From Chimonanthus salicifolius (Eukaryota; Streptophyta; Magnoliopsida; Laurales; Calycanthaceae): a stretch of DNA of 64,000 bases. Location of the stretch: NCBI GenBank assembly GCA_013350335.1, contig CM023540.1:19473828-19537827 (forward strand), written 5' to 3'. Positions within the stretch are counted from its first letter, which is position 1; each line of letters begins with the position of its first letter. Below the pieces are notes generated by a model. It was not told the origin of the DNA. It did not search any database and saw only the letters and a list, made by a program, of their open reading frames with translations. The translations under genes and the position numbers were made by a program. This document shows positions 32,201-44,000 of this stretch, in pieces.

Positions 32201-35200
32201 TGTCTATCTGACACCCATAGACCCAAAGTTGCAACCTTTGAGGTGACAACAATACCAATTGTGCTACAAGTTTTTGTCGAGTATTTACCAATTGTGCTAC
32301 AAGTTTTTGTAAGTGTAGTATAGATATTGATAACCGCACTGACTGCCTTTGTCCTTTCTATCCATGGAGGATGATTAATTAAAGTTCAAATTATTTAGTA
32401 CCTTGTGAGATATGTCAATACTTGGTTGCAGTTGTAGAACCAAACGGAGGGTTTGATTTGGATTTTACCAGTATGATGGACATGGAATGAGTCAAGTGTG
32501 GGCAAGCTAGTGGAGTTTGTGTAATAAAAAGACTCCATGCCAACTACGGTGGCTAGATTTGAGTGCTATTTGGTGTTAATGTTGGTGAAGTGGAGCCCTT
32601 TACCAATAAAAAAAAGATGAATTGGAGTTCGCAAAAGTCTCTCTCTCTCTCTCTCTCTGTGGAAAAAAGAGTTGTATATGATAAGATGGAAGTCATTGTA
32701 GGAGACCTAAAAATTAGTGCATTGTAGGAGACCTAAAAATTGTCCCAATAGAAGAGAAGGTAAAGAAATGTTAATTAAGATGATTTAGGCACATAAATAA
32801 AAGACTAGAAACATTCCTTGCATGAAGAATTGAAGGATCACAAAAAAGAATGTATTAGGAGAAGAGGGAAACCATTAAAGAATTTGATTGGTTTTGATAA
32901 GAATATGATAATTGTGGACTAATGGAAGACGTGATTTTGAATAGGTTTAATTAGTAAAGTAGAAATGAAAAAGTTGACACCAAATTGACGTATTAATTGG
33001 CTTTTTAATGATATGATAGGGGTGGAGGGTAAAGTTCCATGGTTAGGTCTAGGCATTTTGTAGATTTGTCTTGTCTTTATGCTTTTGGATTATTATTATT
33101 TTTTTAAGATTTGTCTTTTTCTTTTCTGTTTCTTTTTGGGATTGTTTTTGGATTATGTCATTGGGGTAATTGCAAATACCTATATTCATTTTGTCTTTTT
33201 GGGCAATGATGGTGCTGTCAACTTGTATTTATTCACTGTTTCCATGTCTTGGATTTCATGATTTCATCCTCATCACTATCCGCTTTTTTTTGCGGTGATA
33301 ATGGATATGAATTTGTGAAATGTAATGTTCTTCATTTTTCCTATCCCTATTTTTTTTTTTTAAGAATAATAAAGTGAGTTTTTTTTTCAATTTATTTATT
33401 TATTTCTTTTTTTGGGGTGGGACGGTGGCGGAGGGATAGTCTGGTTTAAGATAATGGGAGTGATTGTATGTTTCATATTGCTCTTATTTTCTTGGGTTAT
33501 TGAATATGGTTAGTATAGGTATAATTCCTTACAAAAATTGTTCCCCTCAACTTTTTTAGTGCATGGAAAGTAAAATCTTCTTGCAAAATACTATTTTTAA
33601 CTAAATATGAAATGGGATATGGTTATTTACCTAGAAAATACTTACTATTTCATGCAGCCAAACGGAGTTAAGAGTTTTGTAGCTGAGATTCTCAATGCAA
33701 ATGTTGGTGTTGTTTGCATGACAAATTATTCGTTATGAACTGTTTCATTGTGACCAAGATCACTTACTTTTTGTAGGGCTTATATTAAACCCAAAGTGAT
33801 AATGAGTATGAATGAGAAAAATGGTGTAAATTCGAGTCCTATAAGAAGTTAGTGATCCAGTTCACAATGGATAATCTCCTAAAGGGTAGACCCAAAGTGT
33901 TCAAACCATGTCCAAATCTGTGAAGTGATAGACCTAGAGCTTGTCCTTTGACTTTGTATCTCCCAGAAGGGTAGATCCAAATTTTGTCCTTGGACTCCAA
34001 ATGTCCATAGAAGGGTAGATCCCATGTTGTGCAGACACCTCAAGATGTGTGAGATGTCCATGTCAAACACTTGTATCCATTCTCATGGGCTCCTTTAGTG
34101 CTTTTTACCATTGTTTTCCAAGCTGACTAAAATATTACAATACTCTCCATTTAAAATCTAATTAAAAGATAAATATGTTTATCACTTAATTGTTTCGTTC
34201 AAGTTTATCATGTTCTATTAGTATTTTTTACACCTTATTTTCATTTAAAATAAATTTCATATTTAAAATTATTTAAATATGGTTTCATGTCCCCATGTCC
34301 TATCTTTTTTGGTTTGCCAAGTGTAACACCTCGCACTTGTGTTGGACTCTGACACACACACTCGTAACAATGCAACTTAGGGTTGATCCGTAGTTTGTCC
34401 TTTGATTCAGAATCTCCAGATTTTGAATCTCAAAAAATGGTAGATCCAAAGTTTCTCCTACTCAAATTCTCCCAAGAACTTTGGATGTACCATTTCTGGA
34501 GATTCAAAATCAAAGTACAAACTTCATTTGTGAATCTACCATAAGAGCTTTCTCACTTGCTCAGGTTTGATGGTGTATTTAGCCTCCAAGAAGCTCTCTC
34601 GTTTTGGGTTCAAGTGTTGGGGTTGCACCAATTTGTGTCATGCAGTAGCGCCTGTTTTGTGCGGCTAGGCTTGGGTTGTATGACCCATTGATGGGTGATG
34701 GTCTTCCCTCTGCTGGAAATCACCAAGAAGAAAGAAATGAGATACAGTTAAGGGAGAATTTGATTAAAGAAACCACATATTAAAGAGTGTAATGTACATT
34801 ATTAGTGAGGAAGACACACTTGGGTTGAAATGGGATTACATTGACAGGAAAGAGGATGAAATAGTAGGATCTTATTATTTTTCTTTTGGGATCAAAATGA
34901 AAAATAAACGTTATCGTTCAAAAAAAAAAAGAGAGAAAAAATATACACATTGGTGAATAAAGAGAGCATTTGGTACATTGATTGCAAGGAGGACAAAACA
35001 TTGGGATCTTTCCTTTTCCCTTCTTTTGAGATTAGTATGGAAAAGATGACATTATACACAATGGCTCTTCTTCTTCCTTGTGGACGTTCATGCTTTCTTG
35101 TGGACTAAAGTCCCTCTTACCCACCTAAAGTGGCGTGGGATTGGGAAAATGCATTAATGTGGGCCAAGTCAAGAGACTGCTTGATGAAGTGTGTACAGAA

Positions 35201-38044
35201 TTTTGTACACACTTCGTCACTCCTATCCATTGAGGTTGGTGAAGTGGGATGAAGGACCAATCATATAAGCCAAGCAGGGATGGAGAGACTCTCTTGACTC
35301 ATTGTTGTAATTGTAGCTTTTCTCATTAGCCAATAAAACTATATGTTTTACACGTGGCCACCTTTCACAATGTAGATAAGCCCATAGATGTGCTCATCAT
35401 GTACTTGTATGCATATCCATGCATGATATTTCCGTGATATGCTTGTTTCTAGTTTAGTCTGAGCTTAATGTTCATAGAATTCGTTTTCCTCATCTTGTTC
35501 TCTTATTCTTTCTTAAAATTTATTTACATGCTGGCTGCTGAATAGAGAAGGGTGACATATAGTTTCTTCCATTTTTTAGGATATCATTCCTCAATTGAAG
35601 TCTCAATACCAAGCCTATGAGCATGCTTTCTTCAAGAAATTCAAAGGTGATTTTTTTTTTTCGGGTCTGGAATCATTAACAGAGTGTCTTACATGCTAAC
35701 ATCGTTGGTTTTCTGATCTGTGTTTTGCACTCAAGGAATAGAAAATGCTTGATGAATTACATTGATGGCCATATTTATGATCTTTTATTTGATGGTTTGA
35801 CATATGGACTTCTGTATATGATTTTTACTTGCTTTTAGATGAGTTTTTTTCCCTTATTTTTACCATGTTAGATGAGTTGATGATTGCACGAGAGCACCCA
35901 GTTGCAGTTTGTGGGACGGTTGTTGCAACAGGTCTCCTCGTAATGCGAGGTATAATGTTGTTACTCTCATTTTTGCATCAATTGATTTTAGTTGGAATTC
36001 CAAGAAATTTCAAAATTTTCACACTTATTTTGTTCAGGTCTGTGGGAACTCTCGTATTAAGACCTCAAACACTTGTTTATCCATCTGCTCCTGGCTTTGA
36101 AGCTATTCAGTTTTCTTCCAATTCTCATGGATTGCTTTTGCTTTTTTCTGTTCTTCTCCTCTTTTAATGAAACTTAAATTAGTTCTCTTTTTTATTTCAG
36201 GCCCACGGAGGTTTTTGTTTCGTCATACTTTAGGTCGCTTTCAAAGTGAGGAGGTAGCCTTTTTCTTCATATATGTTTCTAGAAAAGACTGTCAATCTAG
36301 AGTTTGATGCAGTGATGTATTCATGTCACATTGGTGGAGTCATACATTGCAATCATGATTTGAGAAGTCAAAATTGACTTGGCTATCTCAGTTGAGTTGA
36401 CTCGATCAAAATATTGTGTAACTTGTTGAAAACTTGATTGCCTACTGACTTTTTTGGACTCAGATGACTTGTCAATTCACACAAAAAAAGTCAGGTGAAT
36501 TGAGTAACTTGAGTTGAGTTGGTCAAATTTTTAAAAGCTTGGAGATGAAAATCATTTGGAAATGATTTTTGTGTAAAAAAGAGGGAAAAATGGAGTGTAA
36601 AGATTAAATCCTAACCCTAGCAAGCATCATTTGTGAGAAAGAAACTGAGAAGAGGAGAGAGAATGTAGTCATAGTGTCATCCCAAGCCTTCTCTAAAGTC
36701 CACTTTTTTCTTTAATTTTCTTACTCTTCATTTTTTCCCTTCTATTCTATTTTTTATTGTTCTTCTTTGTTTCTTTTTTATTTTTCTAAAGAATTTTATC
36801 TATTTTCCCATTTTCTCCAATTCTCTTCATTTTTTTAATTGGTTTTGGCTTTGTTCATTGTTTTTCTTCTTCTATAGGCTTTGAATTTCTTGAAGAAAGC
36901 ATGCTCATAGGCTTGGTATTGAGACTTCAATTGAGGAATGATATCCTAAAAAATGGAAGAAACTATACGTCACCCTTCTCTATTCAGCAGCCAGCATGTA
37001 AATAAATTTTAAGAAAGAATAAGAGAACAAGATGAGGAAAACGAATTCTATGAACATTAAGCTCAGACTAAACTAGAAACAAGCATATCACGGAAATATC
37101 ATGCATGGATATGCATACAAGTACATGATGAGCACATCTATGGGCTTATCTACATTGTGAAAGGTGGCCATGTGTAAAACATATAGTTTTATTGGCTAAT
37201 GAGAAAAGCTACAATTACAACAATGAGTCAAGAGAGTCTCTCCATCCCTGCTTGGCTTATATGATTGGTCCTTCATCCCACTTCACCAACCTCAATGGAT
37301 AGGAGTGACGAAGTGTACAAAATTCTGTACACACTTCATCAAGCAGTCTCTTGACTTTGGCCCACATTAATGCATTTTCCCAATCCCACTCCACTTTAGG
37401 TGGGTAAGAGGGACTTTAGTCCACAAGAAAGCATGAACGGCCACAAGGAAGAAGAAGAGCCATTGTGTATAATGTCATCTTTTCCATACTAATCTCAAAA
37501 GAAGGGAAAAGGAAAGATCCCAATGTTTTGTCCTCCTTGCAATCAATGTACCAAATGCTCTCTTTATTCACCAATGTGTATATTTTTTCTCTCTTTTTTT
37601 TTTGAACGATAACGTTTATTTTTCATTTTGATCCCAAAAGAAAAATAATAAGATCCTACTATTTCATCCTCTTTCCTGTCAATGTAATCCCATTTCAACC
37701 CAAGTGTGTCTTCCTCACTAATAATGTACATTACACTCTTTAATATGTGGTTTCTTTAATCAAATTCTCCCTTAACTGTATCTCATTTCTTTCTTCTTGG
37801 TGATTTCCAGCAGAGGGAAGACCATCACCCATCAATGGGTCATTTTTTCCCTTCTATTCTATTTTTTATTGTTCTTCTTTGTTTCTTTTTTATTTTTCTA
37901 AAGAATTTTATCTATTTTCCCATTTTCTCCAATTCTCTTCATTTCTTCATTTTTTTAATTGGTTTTGGCTTTGTTCATTGTTTTTCTTCTTCTTCCCCCT
38001 CCACCCCCGCCACCACCCAACCCCCCCCCCCCCCCCCCCCCTTC

Positions 38045-38085
<41 letters not shown>

Positions 38086-41012
38086 ACTTGTAATGTATGC
38101 ATTTTACTTTCTTACTTTTCTATTTTTCATTTGAGTTTCCTTCCATTTTCCTTCTTTTCTACTTTCTATTTTCAGATTTCTGCTCTTTTATTAATTTATT
38201 TTTTGTATTTATATTTCTTTTTCTATTTTTCTTGTTTTCTTTTTTCTTCTTCATTTTTTCTTCCTTAATCATCTTTTTAATGTTCTTAAGAATATGTTTT
38301 CCTTTTTATGCTAGATTTCATTTTTTTTTTTTTGTATTTTTTAATTTTTAACTTGTATATATCTATATCAAAATATACTAATAATATTATTTTAGTAGGT
38401 TTGAGAATTCTTGACTTTTTTGAAAACATGCACCCAAGTCTTCAAGTTACCTCTACTTAGCGAGAAATCAAGTTGAGTCAAGTTTTTGTGTTTCGAAACC
38501 TTGATTGCAATTATATTATGAAGGAGCACAATGTAGGAAAATGTGATGTATCTTTTCCTGTATTGTTTGGAAGGGTAATATCTTGAACTTCTCTTGCTTC
38601 ATGTATGTATGTGGAAGGACAAAGATATGAAACCCCATTTTCAAAATCCAAGATATGGATATGGGTTGTCGTGCTTGAAACAAATTTTTGTATTAGGGTT
38701 ACACTTTTTTTGGAAATATTAATTTTATACTTTACTTGAAATTTTATGTATTTTCTTTTTTCTCTTTGTTTGTTTTATATTACGTATCCTATTAGTTCTC
38801 TTAGTTGTATGTAGTGAATTGTCTATCAAGTGTGCAAAATGTCACATGATTTGTTAATTCATATTCTACAAAGTACCTGGGTATGAGGGTCAGACACAGT
38901 AATCTGTGTGTGTGTTTACATTAAGCATATTTAAGTCTGAGCATCTCTGCTGCAGTTTCTTCAGGGCATTTAAATAGATGTTAGTACTTCTAGAGCTTTT
39001 ACCGCAGGTTGTATTCCTTTCTATGGTCTCTTTTTGAAGCAATGGTCCTCTGTTTCTTGAACATCTATTTTTGCTTGAAACCCTTTGGCAGGCACAATTT
39101 CTAAAAGCTGAGAAGAACGTGAAAGAGCTTGGTATATCTGTTGATTTGGTGAAGAATGAAAGTAAAAAACTTCTAGAAAGAGCGACCCTTGCCGAAGATG
39201 ATATGAAAAAGGGTCATGCTAAGCTCAAGTAACCAATCAACACTTTCTTCATCTTGCTTTAGTTTATTTTGAGTATTTTTTGATAAGCTCAATGTTGAAT
39301 TTCTTTATTTCATTTTCATAATGATTATTATTTTTGTTTTTTTTTTTGGGGGGGGGAGGGGAGGGGGGTTGATCAACATTGCATTCTTCACATCAATAAC
39401 GTATAACTGACCATCCAAATGAAAAGGGAGACATGATCTGAGCAAGGTTTTAAATAATCTGGTTGAGTAGTGGAAGTGCTCTTTGTCACAACCTTGTGGC
39501 CGTAGATTCAAGTCATAACTATTTCATCTTGCTTTAGTTGATTTTTACTACTTCGAGTATCTTTGGATAAGCTCAATTTTGCATTTTTTTTTGTTTTTAT
39601 TTTACATATTACTATTATTATTCTTTTTTTTTTTTTTGGGGTTGGGGAGGGGTTGGTGGGGTGATCATCATTGCAATTCTTTTCATAATTAGAATAGAAA
39701 TGGCCATCCAAATAAACTCCTAGTTATATGGGTAAAAGAAAATTCAATATAGTACATTATTAATTACAAGAATACAAAGAATTCTAAAATAAAACATGTG
39801 TCCCTCCTCATCCCATCCCTTCCTTCTTCCCTCTCCTTCCTCTTCTTTCAGCTTTCAAACCTCTCCTCCCCTGAACCTTCCCCCTCCTTCCCTCTCTATC
39901 AGTATTTCCTTTGAGCTTCCCTCATCCTCTTCTTTCCCTCGCTGGGAGGAGAAGAGGAAGAATTCTGTCTCCCTCTACATCTCTAACCTTCATGAAGTTT
40001 TCTCTAAACTAGACATTTTTGCTTTGTTTAGCAAATCGGGTAAAATTGGTGATAGTTTCATACCTATGAAGCACGGATACGCCCAAACCCTTCGAGTATC
40101 GGTGTCGGGTGCGTATCCGACATTGATACGGCCGGATACGGCTCGGATACGTGTCGGATACGCACCCAATTAATTAAATATTTTATCAAATACGGATACG
40201 CGATCTGACCCGATACGTTACCGATACGCGAGGATACTGCACGCGACACGTATCAATGGTCCAGACAACCCTACAATGGCTGGCCATATCCAGTTATTGC
40301 ATTTGAAGATCTTGGGCTTAATCCCAAGTGAAGGCTGGCTTCATCCCAGAGTGATTCCACCTCTTCTCCTACAAGTCTTCCACCACTGCTGCTACATCGT
40401 CGTCCCTTCTCCACTCGCCAGTTTCGCCATGCCATCTCCTTCGCCTTAACCCAGGTACCACATATGCCTAGACCTTCTTCTTCTTCTTCCCTTTCTTTCC
40501 TTCCTCTCTTCTCCTTGCTACGAATCCTCCTTTCCCTTCCTACTTCCACCGCCATCGCACCCTTTCTTTCCGCCTTCTAAACCATTTAATCCCTTTCGTA
40601 TCCTTTTACCCTAGATTCAGCTCTAATTTCATTAACTACATGTGCTAGAAACCCAACCCTTTAAGTTAAGCCTCCACACGTGTGAAGGGATTGAGTGTGT
40701 GGTCTGATAATAAAATGGTTATTATTTAAAATATTAAACTAACTATTTTAACATAATTATTATTTAAAATAATACATCTCAATTAAATAATTCTTATTTA
40801 AAATATTACACTAACTATTTTAACATAATTATTATTTAAAATAGTACACATCTCAATTAAGCAATTATTTTTTAAAACAGTACACTAACTATTTTAACAT
40901 AATTATTATTTAAAATAATAAATCTCAATTAAATAGCAAATATTTAAAATAGAACACATTTCAATTAAATAATTATTATGATGTTTTTTTGTAAATGTCT
41001 GAATTTATTTTG

Positions 41013-41050
<38 letters not shown>

Positions 41051-44000
41051 TTTAATTAGGCGTATCCCGCCGTACCCGTATCCTAGTTTTTCAAAATTTA
41101 CCTATCCCCGTATTGGATACATGTCGTATCCGATACACGAACCCGTATCGGTGCTTCTTAGTTTCATACGTATTAATAAGGATTCCAAAAATCTTCGTGG
41201 GTTTGCCTTCGTCCGCTTCAGCACTAAGGTGGAAGCTCTCCGAGGTGTTATCGACATCAATGGCAGACTCTTCAAGGGCAAGAAATTGGTGGCAAAACCC
41301 CCAAAAATCTTTGCTCCTCCTCCTCACCATCCAGGTGCTTCCTGATTGCTCCCTTCAGGACTTCCTGGTGCTTCAGATGGTTCCATGCAGCCTACCTCTG
41401 CTCAGGTAGTGGTCTCTTTAGTGTGGACGGTGATTACTGATAAATGAAAATCAATTATTCTGAGTTTAGGGGTTGTTCAACAGAAGATAAAATCCCTTGA
41501 GCGGTGCCTCGTTGCTTCCTTCTCATCCCCTTTGCTCCCCAATGATGCTTTGACATGGTTAAATGAATGGGGTTGTCTTGGGATGGAGACTGTCATGCGA
41601 ATCAATTCTTAGCATGCACTCCTTTCGTTTGGTGTTTTTGAGGAAGCAAACAGGTTGGTTTTTGAGTTTGCAGTTCTAAAGGCAGTTCCTCGAACTTAGC
41701 TCACTTCGGTTGTTAGCAAGCTGAGTTTACTATACATCTTTGAACCAGTTTGAGGGGGAGTGTTGTGGGACCCACTTCAGGTTACAGTTGATCATGTGGG
41801 ACCCACTTCTTTACATTCTTTTTTTTTTTTTTTTAATTATTGTTCTACACTTTTCTCGTGCAGAACCTCATTAGCTTATCTACATTTGCCCACTCTGCTC
41901 ATATTCTAATTAGTTATATCTAAGTTGAATCTAGAGATCCCTGTTTATTTCTTACATATGGATGGGGCCAGCAAACATGTTCGACCCCAATTTTGAAAAT
42001 GATAGATCAAAAGCCCATGTAGCATATTCTAAATTGGGAGAGAAAGGCTTTTTCCAACAACTTATAAAAAGATTGGGATCATTCAGGGAAAAAAACTTAT
42101 AAAAAGACTAGGGCTTCTTTCAAAATATTGAAGAAGAATGGGACTTTTTTTCAGATTAAACAAAAACATTGGGCTGCTTTCATAATGTCTCCAGAAAACA
42201 CAATTATAGCTTGTAATATTTGGTCACAGAATTAACTTTTTCCCTAAACCATGTACCTTTTTTTGTTTGTTTGTTTGTTGATTCATTGGATGAGGGGTAA
42301 ATTCTGTAGGGGTTACCGTAGGTATTATGAATATCCTTTGCTTCCAAAGGGTATTCAAAAGTGAGAGGGTAAGTGTAAAAAGTTGATTTTTACCCTTACA
42401 CTCTAATTACCAAATAAGGGTAATGAGGGGTACCCCCCTCATCCTAACGCAACCGAGGTAGTACCCCACCTAAATATTATTATTATTTTTTGAAAGTTGC
42501 CCCACCCACCTAATTATTATTATGCATCTCTGCAGGAATGCTGGAACTGAAATTCAAAGGCTTGCTAACTCAGTTTACAATATTGAATCAGAAGCAACTG
42601 GTAAGTATGTATGTTTGTTTCCTTTGTTAATTTAATAGTTCTTATCTAGTTTTATTTTAATCATAAAAAAGAAAAAGAAAAAATAAATTGAACCTCTGCT
42701 GAAGTGCTGAGGTATGGATTGGGTCGCTGTTGAGTGATGACTTGCTTGTCATGTGTTATGCAGTTTTTACATAACTGTTTTTTTTTTTTTTTTTGTTGTT
42801 GTAATTTTTACATCACTGATTTAGGCAACTTTTAAGGCCTCACCTTTTAATTCTAGTATAATATTTGCCCTTTTTCTCGTTAATTCATAATGTCTAATCA
42901 TATTTGTTTGTGCAAATGTATTTTTTGTTCAGTAACAATACCATAGTTCAGTAGCCTTCTTAACCCAATATGCCATTCTCACTTTGGAGTTTCCTGGACT
43001 TTTTCATGCAACAAAGAAAAATATTTAACATTGGATGGGAATTTGTGTATATATCCTTATGAGATTCTATTTCATCATGATTAATCACTCTATCTGACAT
43101 TCCCGAATAATGCAATTGTTTAGATTTAATGGACATGCTACGAGCTATTCCTGGTAGAGATGCTATCAAATTTCGAGCAGAGGTAAGTCGAACATTTTTT
43201 GCTTTTATCACTAATTCTTGAAGTCTTTATGGGATAAATGGCTCGGGAAGATGGTAATGACTTATCCTTGAAATCCTGTTCCCTTGCAGTAAGAGTATAT
43301 TTGTGTTTTTCATTGAAAGTAGAATTCTCAATAAAAATAGGCTCTTGCACTAGCTTTAAAAAAAAGAAACTAGTGGTTTTTCAATCCACTTTTTATTTTC
43401 CCATGTTTTGCTAAAAGATAGAATGTTCATGCATTGATGATGTATGTGCAAGAACTAGAGAATTCTCATGAATTGATGTATGTGCAAGAACTAGATTTTC
43501 CTATCGAAAATGTCATTTTCGAGGAAATCACTTTCCCATTCCGCTGCGGGGTGGGGTGGGGGGGTGTTTGGTTACGAAAGTTGATTTTCCTCTTTACTTT
43601 CTTATGTGTGGAAAAGCAAAAACTTACTCGAACGGGAACACTCATTGTTTATTCAGATGGAACACTCTGAACCCTCTCAATTGGCAGAGCAGACTACCTG
43701 GTACGGTGGTACCATTGTGCTCGGGGTAGTGTGCATTTAAGTTGCAAATCACATTAATCGGGATACTTCCTCTCCTCTCTTACTGAAATCATTTTCACCC
43801 AAGTTGTGGTATCCCCTAATGTAATTCCTATATGGAACCACCATAATTTGCTGACCCAGAGAGTTGACTAGAAACCCCACTAAGTCAACTCAGCCTGGTC
43901 ATGTACTGGGTGACTGGGTTGGGTAGAAGTCACTTGGGGCATGTCTCAGTTAAAAACCAGTTGACCCTATCTAGCTGACTTGTGATACTACTCGTACTAG

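Noticed and set aside
32640..32658. (CT)n tract as a promoter element
   Set aside because: It lies deep in RHIP1 intron 1 with no transcript start evidence; simple microsatellite.
36879..36945. Antisense exon 2 copy as evidence for a second, minus-strand RHIP1-like gene
   Set aside because: Only one exon plus upstream intron is copied. No other RHIP1 exon occurs on the minus strand.
37835..38351. Phe-rich ORFs of 83-129 codons
   Set aside because: They translate T-rich intron and microsatellite DNA in RHIP1 intron 4.
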